Shown here in pieces: positions 45,901 through 59,000 of a DNA stretch of 64,000 bases. The stretch is from Lolium rigidum. Its lineage: Eukaryota; Streptophyta; Magnoliopsida; Poales; Poaceae. The notes under the pieces were generated by a model. The model had not been told where the DNA came from. It ran no database searches and saw only the letters and a list, made by a program, of their open reading frames with translations. The DNA lies in assembly GCF_022539505.1 (NCBI RefSeq), contig NC_061514.1, forward strand, positions 40,536,869-40,600,868, in the 5' to 3' direction. The first letter of the stretch is position 1. Each line of letters starts with the position of its first letter. A program made the translations under genes and the position numbers.

Positions 45901-46180
45901 CAGTACCGCTGAACTGGAGATCTTGCGAAAGGAGTTGGAGGTCCTTGAAGAGAGGGTGCGGGTAACCAAGCAGCTCATCCAAGATAAGGAAGCTCTCATT
46001 GCCCGCTCCCACGAAGAAGCAGAAGGTCTCAAAGCTGAACTGAAGACTGATCTGGCCGAAATCCGCACCTTGAACAAGCAGCTGGTGACGGGCCAGGATG
46101 AAGATGACGAGGCTGAGATCGCCGAGGTAGATCGTGTTCGTGCTTCCGCACTCCGTGCCCTTGAGGCATTCCTTCAGTAG
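42942..46180 (+). CDS. Plant mobile domain (PMD) protein gene, antisense cargo of element 3
   Basis: I read six exons, 42942-42986, 43079-44506, 44589-44858, 44934-45191, 45274-45444 and 45515-46180, giving about 945 codons. All five introns are GT-AG and every junction falls between codons, so the frame is intact from ATG (MAESFNANTEV) to TAG. Exon 2 is the PMD: WADCLRAWPNPPEDWVSWY near its start and GPMTPTLLDVAMITGLDI near the middle. Exons 3-5 are Ser/Pro/Lys-rich with a likely nuclear signal (KSRCIKRARK). Exon 6 ends in a coiled coil (AELEILRKELEVLEERVRV). PMD proteins of plants (MAIN/MAIL type) act in nuclear gene silencing, and relatives ride on transposons. The start codon and exon 1 are the least certain parts. 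Confidence 0.82.
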
Positions 46181-46713
46181 AGCTCCTCCATGTAATGATA
46201 ACTGCTCCACTGAGCATGTACTTCTGATGTAACAGCTTGTACCTCTTGAGTCGATGGCTGTGCATCGGCTTTTTATTCTTAAGTCGATGTCCGAGCATCG
46301 GCTGTACTTAAAATTAAATTTTTTTCTATTTTCAAATTTTTTACTGGCCGATCGATTTCATGAATCGGCCCCTCCTGGGTATATACTTCGTGGCCTCGTA
46401 CCTTCTCTGTACGTATGCCCCCCGAGCCGAATCTTTCAAGTAATTGAAGATATCGGCTTTCCAGCCCTCTATAGGTCCGTCACAAAACACACCATGCTAA
46501 CTAGCACAGAGGCTAACACATGTGGTGAGGATAAATTTAGCCGATTGCTAGAATCGGCCTCCTTTTCCATTGCAACGTTTAATGCGGGTTTACAACTTTT
46601 TGGTTCTTTACTATGGCTACGTGACAATCTTGAGGTAAGACCTTTGCCTTTTATTTTTTGGGGCCGATCGCTGGGATCGGCCTTGTCACGCACGTCCATA
46701 GACTTGGATCTTG
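46181..46713. other. Spacer between PMD gene and protease of element 3
   Basis: No coding domain on either strand; pol would be expected here but is absent. The stretch is notable for short inverted repeats of the type GCCGAT...ATCGGC at 46252, 46284, 46346, 46540 and 46662. Confidence 0.6.
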
Positions 46714-47216
46714 CTACTCTGTCAGGCCAGTGGATAAGACCAGCCTCACCCCGTTTTTTGAAGCTTCGATGCGCTCACAGCCGTCCAGATTAATTCCAGA
46801 GAGCGGCTCTTGGTCGTTTGCATCCCAAATGTTCATGGCAGCTAGTGAGATCTCGATCGAATCATCTGCATTAACAACTTCCACTTCATCTCCATCCCAT
46901 TGTATGATGCACTGATGCATTGTGGATGGAATGCAACAGTTAGCGTGGATCCAATCTCTCCCTAGCAGGACAACGTAAGTGCTTTTGCTGTCAACGATGA
47001 AGAATGACGTAGGGATGGTCTTTCGGCCTACGGTTAGATCTACGTTCAGAACGCCCTTTGTTTCTGACGCTTGGCCGTTGAAATCGCTTAATGTGACGTT
47101 GGTCTTGATCAGATCTTCATTGGAACGTCCCAAACGTCGTAGCATAGAGTACGACATTATATTGACTGCCGCTCCTGTATCAACCAACATCTTGCCGATA
47201 GGCTGCCCATTGATGT
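46714..47216 (-). pseudogene. Aspartic protease of element 3, split from gag by element 4
   Basis: The frame enters at the element 4 insertion point and reads MLVDTGAAVNIMS (catalytic Asp in VDTGA), then FFIVDSKSTYVVLLGRDWIH, and stops after VLSTGLTE. The upstream part of the same polyprotein lies at 60703-63420. The reading across the GATGT duplication is in frame, so gag-protease was one unit before the insertion. It ends in a stop with no reverse transcriptase behind it. Confidence 0.85.
47212..47216 (+). repeat. Target-site duplication GATGT, left copy
   Basis: Identical to 60698-60702; bounds element 4. Confidence 0.9.
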
Positions 47217-50200
47217 TGTAACATCCTGATTTTTTTATGGGCTGATTTTTTTTTTCAAACGAAGGATGTTGCGTTGTGATAAAATAAATAATATTTTATT
47301 TAGACTTGTTTAAATTAATTCTCTAGATTTAACTTAATACGAGGCAAAAGATTATTTCCTTTTAGCATTGTTTTTTTATGTGATTTCAATTTGCCATTTC
47401 CTTCTTGATTTGGTTCTTAACAAAAATCCCTTTGAATTTGCTAATGGCCATGCACATGCACTCGTGCATGCATGCCATACCAGGATGCACTAGCACGATG
47501 TGCTATTCCCTCATCTCTCTTTCTATGTGCTATGCTTTGGCTGGCCTTTTTCATCCACGAGCTGAACCCATATCGCATACTCTCTCTCCTCTTATTCCTT
47601 CCTTTTATTTCCTAGGCTGCAGCATCACGTGATAGCTTCCAATGCCTGTATTTATCTTTCCAATCCAAAGGATGCAGGGACCGATCGATCGCTTCCCTAA
47701 TCCTCGTTCTTTCGTTCCTTTCGATCGAATTCAGCCAGCTGATCCAGTCCCAGCACCGCACGCCCGACCCAGCAGCCCAGCCAGCGTCATCCGCTCAGCA
47801 CGCAAGCACGCCGAAAGGTCGCGCTGGTTCGTCTCCGCATGCACGTAGTCACTCGTAACAGCTCCTAACAAAACTGAAACCATTACCTCGCTTTTAATCT
47901 GCCCTTTAAACCCGTCAATTAGAGCACGCCATACACCTTATATACAGCCTCACATGGACGCCCACACTCTCCTTTTTCATTCCATGCCACAGACAGAGCT
48001 TTAGGCTCACACACCGATCCAATCTCGTGAGAGCGCCGTCGGACGCCGATTGCGTTCCCGACGACCCCGACCACCAGGAGCGGAGCTGCTGCGCCAAGAA
48101 AATCACTAAGGGAAGGGAGCTGATCCAAGGAGCCAGAAGGTTGAGTTGCTGATCACCGACGACACCGACGAGGACTCCATCAACTTCGGCCACCGTCTTC
48201 AACCACAGTTTTCGTCGCGCTCGGTGAGCACCAGTGAATTCCCTTGCACACACACACTTCTCATCTAGCGGCCTACCTCCTAGACATGATTTCCAGCCTT
48301 AGTTCTACAGTTTGTCATGTCGCCGGTGAACCGAATGCCATTCGATGGCATCAGCGTTCTAGCACCTTGCACAACTCGAATCCACACAAGCCCAACATAG
48401 GAAGCGTGTCAAATGATCTTAGAAACCCAGTAGTGGTATTAGTTTTCGTAGTTAATGGTTGGATTTCGAAAATTGTATGAATGCATGTATGCATGTAATT
48501 GTTGGCTGCGCATTTGTTTTCCGTTGTTTACCTGTTAGTCGTAGGCTGTAACTTGCTAGCTCATTAGCTCATTGGTAGAATTCTCAGAGCATGCGTGCTT
48601 GATACATATTGTTATTTACTTTGTATCTAGATGTTTTTGAATTATTTGCATGAATTGTTTCTATTATATTGTCTAGTTAATGCGTGCTTAACAGTGAGTT
48701 TTGCATAGTAGTTTATTGCTCGTGTAGTACTTTATAAGAAGATGGTATTATTCAGTTGATATTTTTTTGTTTAGTAGACTGTGCATAAACTTAGTACTGT
48801 ATCATACTATGAGTAGGTAACCGTGTGATGACATGTGTGTTGTTTTTCTAGCTTACCGTCCATGCTTAATTATAGTTGCAATTTGCTATATTTAATTATT
48901 ACGTTAGTGCATCTTTTATAGTGCTAACTAGCTAGCATGGTTTGGTATATTGTAGATTTATTTCATATCGGTTGGTTATGTCTGAATATCATTTGAGTTG
49001 TCAGAATAGTATTTTATTAATAATAGATATTGATTTATTTCCTAGAAAGTTATTTCATTATTTTTACATGTGATTCAATAGCATGTTAGTTAGTTTGTTA
49101 CCATTGCTTGAAATTGTTAACCTGATAGCTTGTCATGCTCTAGTTTCATCCATGTTTATTTCTAGTTATAATTGTTGTGAGCTATGCATGCTTATCCTAC
49201 TAGTGTTCTATGTTATAATCCATGCTTAGTATCATGCAATATATTGGTATTGTTATGTTTCGTGACATGACTTGTTCATGTAGTTGTTTATATAATGTGA
49301 GAGTATATTAGTTAATTACTTATGTATTTGCCTAGATTTGCATACAAGACGATGACATCGCTTGATTGTTCTTGTTTAATTTATAGTTCATGCATACACT
49401 GGTTTAGTGTAATAGTACTAGAGTAGCTAGTTGTTCGTGTTATTACATATGGGTTGTTTAATTGTTATCATTCACGCTTAGCTACCATGATATCTTTTGT
49501 GTCATGTGTTATATAACATGCTTGATTCTATTTATTTTGGTAGCTTATTGTTGTAGTAGTGTGCATGTTCATGCTTGGTCTATATTATTTGTTGCCCATT
49601 AGATACTCCATTATCGATCATGTGTGTTACATACATAGACGATAACTTATTTTCGTGATAGTATTGAATACTATATATTGAAGTATCTTCATGTATGCTA
49701 GCATATATTTACTTGTCGAATAGATAATAACATGTCTTGCTCTTGTTTAACTATATATAGATTTATTTGTCGTCTCATATATCCATGTTAAGTTATGAGA
49801 TATTTGTTACATTGCATGGTAGACCATATAATGCTCTGGCTAGTTCGTGTGTCATGGTAGTAGTATTTTATTATTCGTATTGCCCCTTTGTATTGCGGTG
49901 TACATATATGGTTCACTGACATGGTGAAATTCATGGTATTAGCATTAGCTTGCACATGTTGTTTTATGATGTATATTTTATCCGAGCCTTTGTCTTGCTT
50001 ATATGTTTGTGATAGCATGTTAGAGAATCTTCACTATTGTTTATATCACTAGTATGTATGATAGGTATTGGTTGATTATAGCATACTAGTATGGTATGGT
50101 TTATTTGTATGTCTTACTTACAAGTTTGCTAGTTGTCTAGTTATGCAATATTGTGTAGTGTGGGTTCACTATGTAACATAGCGGTGACCAACTATACAAT

Positions 50201-52025
50201 AACCCTTAGATCATCGATATGTAGTTACCTAGTTATAACAAGCATCTGTTTATATCTAATCATAGATCTCTATCCCGATAATCTATCCTAGCATCATAGC
50301 CATGCCACTTGATTCTTATTCGAGTTACACAACTCACTTTCTCAATTCCATCCAAGTTGTCCCATCCTATTCGACACTTATCCACCCATTCATTCTTATT
50401 TGTATTTCATTCGCTTTTGGTGATTATTGTTTTGGTATTTATTTGGTTGATATTTGCTACCGTTACGATGAGTAGGGAGTGTCGAGGTTGGACGTGGACT
50501 TAATCAGGTTATTGAGAAAGACGAAGGATTCATCAACGAAGGCATGCCCTCTCATCATATTGATCCCAGTTTTACAAATTGCATTCTATTTTATGTTTTA
50601 AAAATATATATGCTATTTTATTCCAGTAGCTAGCGTGTCGATTGACACACCAACCTTGATTCGTTTGTCGCCTTTTACTTGATACCCTGAGTAGAGATTA
50701 TATAATAATCCTGATAGAGTAGAGATGCTTAGCACGCTAAATAATCATTAGGATACTTCCTATTGCCTCTTTGGAGGAATTGATCGACCTTCGGGTCAAA
50801 CATACCCTTTTGAAAATTGTTGAGCTCGTTGAGCTAGGCTGGTTAGCCATTGTGCTTCATCTACTCTCTCTCTTCTACTCTGGGTGAAATTTACCATCTA
50901 AACATGGCGCGGACGACAGCTGAATCAAATGTTGAAGGAGCGATTGGCTGCCCTTCACAAGTTGGAGGGGGCAATCTGTCGTTCGTGCCGCTTAAGGGTC
51001 CTAATAAGTCTTGGATTTGAAGATTGTGACAACCGTACAACCACATGCTATATGGGCACTGGCCTGGTTAAGTAAGTTAGTCAGCCTTAGGTGTTGATGT
51101 CGCCGTACCGCGAGATGAGGTGGCTGCCTACGGGAGAACCTTCGGCACGGATGGGGGACCGGTTTGGGGACGTACTCTCAATACCGTGCGCCGGACCCGG
51201 TGGGCATGTCACATGTTCAGGGGATCTAGCTAAAAGACCTTCTCACAATCCCTCTCGCCGGTACACCAATTGGTGTGTACTAAATCGGCGACGGCCGGTG
51301 GGCAACAAGACGGGGTTGTGTCGTGTGGGCAAAGTGTACAACCTCTGCAGAGTTAAAACTATTCGAATAGCCGTGTCCACGGTCATGGACGACACATGAA
51401 TCCTTCTTGACATACGGGAACCTGTTTTGCTATTTCCCTCTTTGCCTCTCTCTCTCTCTCTCTCTCCTTTCCTTCCTTCCCTGGAATCCAAATCCTATGA
51501 GATACGTGAGTTGTCAAGGACAATCACATTGATGAGAAATATTGCACTCATTATAAAACATGTTTTCGTCTAAAATGCTTTTATCAAATATATTGCAAAA
51601 TAAAATTGGCTTTTATGCAAAAGAACCTACAGACCTTCCTTTGAAGCCTCATGTAGATATATTAGGTTTTGCACCGAGGGGGCATGTTGAGTACGAAATG
51701 TACTCATGGCAAAACTTTTGTTGATATTCAGAGTACTACGAAGATGGTGAAGACTATGGCGACTACGACGATGCTGAGGAGTGAGGCCTCGTGGACTACA
51801 TCGACTGCCTGTGGCTGAGATGGAGTTACTTCGCATTTTATTATCCGCTGTGCTTTCTGGTTGTAATAAATGTCACAAGAAATTTCACTATGTGGCTCAA
51901 ACTTTGTAATAATTATTACTCTTTGCACGTTCTGCAATGATATTCATTTCGCTGTGTCGTCAACTTGATCTTGGGATTGACGAGTAACACAGGGGGGGTC
52001 AGAATGTTATGTTCCGGTCCTCACA
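47217..52025 (+). repeat. Left LTR of element 4
   Basis: 4,809 bp, TGTAAC...CTCACA. No coding domain was recognised inside; the short frames at 47405-48480 recur in the right LTR simply because the LTRs are copies. A TATA box at 47939 and a (TC)n run near 51450 are visible. Confidence 0.95.
47938..47945 (+). promoter_or_regulatory. Probable TATA box of element 4 LTR
   Basis: TTATATAC about 720 bp into the LTR, followed by CACATGG and a pyrimidine-rich leader. It recurs in the right LTR near 53804. If real, R plus U5 would be about 4 kb, most of the LTR. Confidence 0.5.
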
Positions 52026-53067
52026 GAAGTGGTATCAGAGCCGATGTTGACCTAGTCGCGTGGCCTTAGTTAGAATGGAAAACTGATTTTAAAAAAAAAA
52101 AACTATTTATGAAAATCCTCGTAGTCTAATTCTTGACTATTGCTATTCCTTGTCTCACCTTCTTCACCATTGTATTTTGATTCTTCTTGATTAGCTACTT
52201 CTTTAGTATACCATATCCTATCTAGGAGAAGTCATCTCAAGAACTCATGGATTCAAGAGTCATGTATCAAGCACTTCACTCTTCAACGCTGAAGAGGCCA
52301 AGAGAAGACAACCATATAGGATGAGTTTTTGTAGAACCCTTTAGATAGGTACTGCGTATGTTAGATGATTTTTTTATGAGTATCGACTACATTTGTTTGT
52401 TGTTTTATGTAGTCATACTAAAAAAATTATTTTTAAATAAGTTGGTTGAAGTTTTATTTGGATTTTTCATGGTTACTTTCTTATATGTTTGGTTATGGGT
52501 TAGTTTTTTTCCCTCTCGTCTATCCTGACCCCAAGTAACACCATGCTGAATGCCAACCGAGGTTGTGTACACAAAGGAGGTGGGAACAAAAGTGAACATG
52601 GATGTGGACCTGCTTTTGAAGATAACTTTTTTTTTAGGGTGAAGTCCATGGTACTGATACTCACAGTTAAGATGGAGGAAACATTGTGGACTACAAGCCC
52701 AAGTTAGCATCCCAAACTGCAGTAGATTTGATTTCTTAACAAAAATATTGAAGGATATGGTTGTGGCATATAATAGAGTTAAGAAATACCCATATGTTTT
52801 TCCGAAGGTGTTGCTAGGTCCGCCACCAGACCGTGAGAAAGAGTTTACTACAGAGTTAGATCCAGGCACCGCCCAAATGCAAATAGTACCCGTTGAATAT
52901 TCTTGATGAGCAGTTAAGGATGATCAGAAGGAATGCGATCAACTATTGCAAAGTCCAATGAAGCGACCACGCGGAGGAGGAAGCGACATGCAAACGCGAA
53001 GATGCCTGTTGTTAGGAGTTGCCAAATCTTTTCTCTTATGCTAAATCTCGGGGTCGAGATTTCTTTT
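52026..53067 (+). pseudogene. Internal region of element 4 with a pol scrap
   Basis: About 1 kb without an intact gene. Near 52772-52880 the frame YPYVFPKVLLGPPPDREKEF, then TELDPGTAQM, resembles the stretch just before reverse transcriptase in chromoviral pol (FP-x-x-LPGLPPDREIEF and LLPGTAP). A stop soon follows. The rest is AT-rich leader. This shows that the element derives from a coding gypsy ancestor by internal deletion. Confidence 0.6.
52030..52042 (+). other. Primer binding site of element 4 (initiator tRNA-Met type)
   Basis: TGGTATCAGAGCC starts four bases after the LTR end; this is the standard complement of the plant initiator tRNA-Met 3' end. Confidence 0.92.
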
Positions 53068-53081
53068 AAGGGGGGTAGAAT
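53068..53081 (+). other. Polypurine tract of element 4
   Basis: AAGGGGGGTAGAAT immediately precedes the right LTR, a typical polypurine tract of plant gypsy elements. Confidence 0.85.
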
Positions 53082-56000
53082 TGTAACATCCTGATTTTTT
53101 TATGGGCTGATTTTTTTTTTTCAAACGAAGGATGTTGCGTTGTGATAAAATAAATAATATTTTATTTAGACTTGTTTAAATTAATTCTCTAGATTTAACT
53201 TAATACGAGGCAAAAGATTATTTCCTTTTAGCATTGTTTTTTTATGTGATTTCAATTTGCCATTTCCTTCTTGATTTGGTTCTTAACAAAAATCCCTTTG
53301 AATTTGCTAATGGCCATGCACATGCACTCGTGCATGCATGCCATACCAGGATGCACTAGCACGATGTGCTATTCCCTCATCTCTCTTTCTATGTGCTATG
53401 CTTTGGCTGGCCTTTTTCATCCACGAGCTGAACCCATATCGCATACTCTCTCTCCTCTTATTCCTTCCTTTTATTTCCTAGGCTGCAGCATCACGTGATA
53501 GCTTCCAATGCCTGTATTTATCTTTCCAATCCAAAGGATGCAGGGACCGATCGATCGCTTCCCTAATCCTCGTTCTTTCGTTCCTTTCGATCGAATTCAG
53601 CCAGCTGATCCAGTCCCAGCACCGCACGCCCGACCCAGCAGCCCAGCCAGCGTCATCCGCTCAGCACGCAAGCACGCCGAAAGGTCGCGCTGGTTCGTCT
53701 CCGCATGCACGTAGTCACTCGTAACAGCTCCTAACAAAACTGAAACCATTACCTCGCTTTTAATCTGCCCTTTAAACCCGTCAATTAGAGCACGCCATAC
53801 ACCTTATATACAGCCTCACATGGACGCCCACACTCTCCTTTTTCATTCCATGCCACAGACAGAGCTCTAGGCTCACACACCGATCCAATCTCGTGAGAGC
53901 GCCGTCGGACGCCGATTGCGTTCCCGACGACCCCGACCACCAGGAGCGGAGCTGCTGCGCCAAGAAAATCACTAAGGGAAGGGGAGCTGATCCAAGGAGC
54001 CAGAAGGTTGAGTTGCTGATCACCGACGACACCGACGAGGACTCCATCAACTTCGGCCACCGTCTTCAACCACAGTTTTCGTCGCGCTCGGTGAGCACCA
54101 GTGAATTCCCTTGCACACACACACTTCTCATCTAGCGGCCTACCTCCTAGACATGATTTCCAGCCTTAGTTCTACAGTTTGTCATGTCGCCGGTGAACCG
54201 AATGCCATTCGATGGCATCAGCGTTCTAGCACCTTGCACAACTCGAATCCACACAAGCCCAACATAGGAAGCGTGTCAAATGATCTTAGAAACCCAGTAG
54301 TGGTATTAGTTTTCGTAGTTAATGGTTGGATTTCGAAAATTGTATGAATGCATGTATGCATGTAATTGTTGGCTGCGCATTTGTTTTCCGTTGTTTACCT
54401 GTTAGTCGTAGGCTGTAACTTGCTAGCTCATTAGCTCATTGGTAGAATTCTCAGAGCATGCGTGCTTGATACATATTGTTATTTACTTTGTATCTAGATG
54501 TTTTTGAATTATTTGCATGAATTGTTTCTATTATATTGTCTAGTTAATGCGTGCTTAACAGTGAGTTTTGCATAGTAGTTTATTGCTCGTGTAGTACTTT
54601 ATAAGAAGATGGTATTATTCAGTTGATATTTTTTTGTTTAGTAGACTGTGCATAAACTTAGTACTGTATCATACTATGAGTAGGTAACCGTGTGATGACA
54701 TGTGTGTTGTTTTTCTAGCTTACCGTCCATGCTTAATTATAGTTGCAATTTGCTATATTTAATTATTACGTTAGTGCATCTTTTATAGTGCTAACTAGCT
54801 AGCATGGTTTGGTATATTGTAGATTTATTTCATATCGGTTGGTTATGTCTGAATATCATTTGAGTTGTCAGAATAGTATTTTATTAATAATAGATATTGA
54901 TTTATTTCCTAGAAAGTTATTTCATTATTTTTACATGTGATTCAATAGCATGTTAGTTAGTTTGTTACCATTGCTTGAAATTGTTAACCTGATAGCTTGT
55001 CATGCTCTAGTTTCATCCATGTTTATTTCTAGTTATAATTGTTGTGAGCTATGCATGCTTATCCTACTAGTGTTCTATGTTATAATCCATGCTTAGTATC
55101 ATGCAATATATTGGTATTGTTATGTTTCATGACATGACTTGTTCATGTAGTTGTTTATATAATGTGAGAGTATATTAGTTAATTACTTATGTATTTGCCT
55201 AGATTTGCATACAAGACGATGACATCGCTTGATTGTTCTTGTTTAATTTATAGTTCATGCATACACTGGTTTAGTGTAATAGTACTAGAGTAGCTAGTTG
55301 TTCGTGTTATTACATATGGGTTGTTTAATTGTTATCATTCACGCTTAGCTACCATGATATCTTTTGTGTCATGTGTTATATAACATGCTTGATTCTATTT
55401 ATTTTGGTAGCTTATTGTTGTAGTAGTGTGCATGTTCATGCTTGGTCTATATTATTTGTTGCCCATTAGATACTCCATTATCGATCATGTGTGTTACATA
55501 CATAGACGATAACTTATTTTCGTGATAGTATTGAATACTATATATTGAAGTATCTTCATGTATGCTAGCATATATTTACTTGTCGAATAGATAATAACAT
55601 GTCTTGCTCTTGTTTAACTATATATAGATTTATTTGTCGTCTCATATATCCATGTTAAGTTATGAGATATTTGTTACATTGCATGGTAGACCATATAATG
55701 CTCTGGCTAGTTCGTGTGTCATGGTAGTAGTATTTTATTATTCGTATTGCCCCTTTGTATTGCGGTGTACATATATGGTTCACTGACATGGTGAAATTCA
55801 TGGTATTAGCATTAGCTTGCACATGTTGTTTTATGATGTATGTTTTATCCGAGCCTTTGTCTTGCTTATATGTTTGTGATAGCATGTTAGAGAATCTTCA
55901 CTATTGTTTATATCACTAGTATGTATGATAGGTATTGGTTGATTATAGCATACTAGCACAAATGCCCATACGTTGTTACGGGTTATTTACTGAATGTTTT

Positions 56001-59000
56001 TAATCAGATGAAGTGATATTGACCGGGAGGTCTCTAGGGCGTTGATTATACCGATGTGCTCCACACCGGCTGAGGAGCTCCGCCGCGAGTGTGGCATCAT
56101 TGTTGATGGAGACAAGGTCCTACCTCTTGCACGAGTGGTCTTGAGCCCGGTCTCCGCAATTCCGCCTGACCTACTGCTGCCTATATGTCGAGCACCGCTC
56201 TTTAGATATCCTCCCTCCCAATTTCAACCTCCCACAGGCCCCATTTCCGGCGGTTCTCTCGAAACCCTAACCCCACCTGTCAGTGAGGCTTATTCATCCT
56301 CATGCATGTGGCTGGCTGGTTGCACTCGGGATGCGTTGTCGCCACCCTCAGCCCCGATAACGTTGCCTTGGCCGCATGCAAGGTGGAGTCACTCGTTGAC
56401 TTTCTGATCCCTCCATATCACCTAGATTTGATTAAAAATAGTTCACGCAGGGAGAATTACAAACCCCTTTATAAATAAATATTAGGACAATGCCCGCACG
56501 TTGCCGCGGATGAACAAAATATGTTTACTTGAAAAATATAAAAAAAAGCTTCTAACATGTCATAGCTTCTCCGTCAAAATAAACTCGAACCCATAGAACC
56601 CTCCATACAAGTGAAAACTCCCACACATAGCGAGGCTTTGGCGGGCAGCAACCTGGTCCTCCTTATATGATTAGGAGCCGTCGAGCGAGTCCATGGTCAC
56701 TCATTGCAGTAATTATGGCCTCAATTATGGTCATCTGAAAGCCCCATGAGGAAAATTATCGCTGATCGATATCAACCGGCTTCAGACATCGCTAATCGTC
56801 ACGAGAATGGGCTCCACGCACGAATTGTATGAATGATGTTTGGCCGAGGGGAAACAAGCCAGTACGAACGTGTCACTCCGTAGGCGAGACAAAACGATGC
56901 GGACAACGAGGCGAGGAGTATGTGGCTATGTTGTGGTATAGATAGGAAAGGTGTCCGAGCATGGCAATCAAAAAACTGACGCAGCTCAACCTTTACTTGG
57001 TTTGAGTTTTGGAGAAAAGTTATATTGAAAAATTGGTACTATTGTGTGTAATGGTCTGGCATTGGATCAAAAACCCTATGAAAAATTCCAATTTTTGGCT
57101 TTTGTACCTCCAAATAATTCAAAGACATGATATATGTATTTGAAATAAAAATTCAAACAATTAGAAGTTTCCTTTTGGCTGCTTTCCGTCAATGAACATC
57201 TGAAATCAGAATTTGTAGGAAGTCACAACAAGCAGTGAGGCAACTTTATTTCAGTTTTGAAGAGTCGCCTAGCTAGCGAAATCTGGTCTTAGAGGAAAAC
57301 TGATAAGTAGGGGCAACCCCATCTATTTCACCACGTAGTATTACATTACAGGAGCCACGGTAGTCACAAAATAATAGGGGGCAAGCCAAATAAATTTGAA
57401 TACGCACAGAACTTGATGCCTCGAGAAAGATTTAGTGAAGCACGTACCACACTTATCTCCGCGCCCTACACTGCGACCAGCAAAGAGCTGAGCTCCAGCT
57501 TTAACGTCTGTGAACGTGACCTGGATGTCTGCCTCCGTGGAACTCTCACGGCTGGACTTGGGGCAGGTTCAACCGTCCAGGCCACGCTCCATGAGGGCCA
57601 CCCGCGCCGGCACGAGGCCGGCGAACTCCAACGCAGAACGTGGCTCCTAGGGAGTTACAGAATAGCAGCGGAAAATCACGACGGCCGACAGAGATGATGA
57701 AGTAGTGCTTGGCCGAGGCTGCGCTAGATCAGCCGCTGAGCGGCGTGGCAGACACGGCCACCAAGTCAATTCAAACACCGATTACGTTGTCGCCAATAAA
57801 GTGAACGACAGAGTGTACTCTCTCGACCGCGTTAAGATCCACGGGCGATCGTGGGGATTATCAATCACGCGTCGGTTATTGGCTTGTCGCTGAACATGGC
57901 GAGCCGGCGGCGGCCTCCGCGAGCAGCCCGACGTCATCCTGCTCCAAACTCACCTCGTCCTCGTAGCTTGTCGCAGGCCATTGCGAGCCGCTGGCCGCGT
58001 GGCTCCTCAAGCAGACCTACGTCCAGCTTCAAGGAATTAGTCGTAGTGAGCCGCCGGTCGGCTGTTTGATTGGTCAGGCGTGAGGCGCAGCTAAGCGAAC
58101 AAGCTAGATCGGATTGAAGCCGGACTCTGCTACCGTCTGATTTGGAGCGTACGCTCGATCTTGTTCGAGCTAAACTCAGCTACCGTCTTTCTTGAATCGT
58201 ACGAAGTGTAGTTGACGTACGATACGAAGCTTTAGACGAACAACTGGACGGACGAAACGGACCATAGCAAGAAAGATGCATCACAGTTTGCTGTGGCGGC
58301 CACGGGCGAACGGAGAGGACAAGCAGACGATGACATCATGATTGCCGTTTTCCCGTGCGCCGCTGCTCTGCATGCTCAAACGGCGTGTCGCTACCGCGGC
58401 CGAATGCCCTCAAACACGGATCAGGACGACGTGCGTGGTGCGTGGTGCGGAGACGTCGTTTTGTTGGAGGGCAATGAGAAGTTTTCGTGGGGATCAATCG
58501 CATCGTGGCCGCTATATATAATAGGTTTAGGACGTGGAGTCGTTTTCCTAAACAGCACCTATGCAAACGGGGATACGATCAGCGATATGGATTGGACTCC
58601 AACACTAATAGATCCCTAGCGAATACGTGCGGGACGGGCCGAGGGAAGATTTATAGATAACTTACGGGTGGCAGTTGTGGTAATTTGTGTCAACTTTTAG
58701 GGCAGTTTTAAATTGGACGAACGACCGAGGGAGAAACCCTTTTGCTTTTATTATTAGGTATAGACTAGTATGGCATGGTTTATTTGTATGTCTTACTTAC
58801 AAGTTTGCTAGTTGTCTAGTTATGCAATATTGTGTAGTGTGGGTTCACTATGTAACATAGCGGTGACCAACTATACAATAACCCTTAGATCATCGATATG
58901 TAGTTACCTAGTTATAACAAGCATCTGTTTATATCTAATCATAGATCTCTATCCCGATAATCTATCCTAGCATCATAGCCATGCCACTTGATTCTTATTC

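Noticed and set aside
47405..48480. Small proteins encoded in the element 4 LTR
   Set aside because: They recur in the right LTR only because LTRs are copies; no domain, no codon bias, low-complexity origin.
55957..58763. CACTA transposon because the insert starts CAC
   Set aside because: The ends are not inverted repeats and the flanking duplication is 5 bp, not 3 bp.
55957..58768. Helitron ending in CTAGT
   Set aside because: The 3' end plus flank reads CTAGT and the neighbours are A/T, but there is no 5' TC and no hairpin near the 3' end. ACTAG is also duplicated, which Helitrons do not do.
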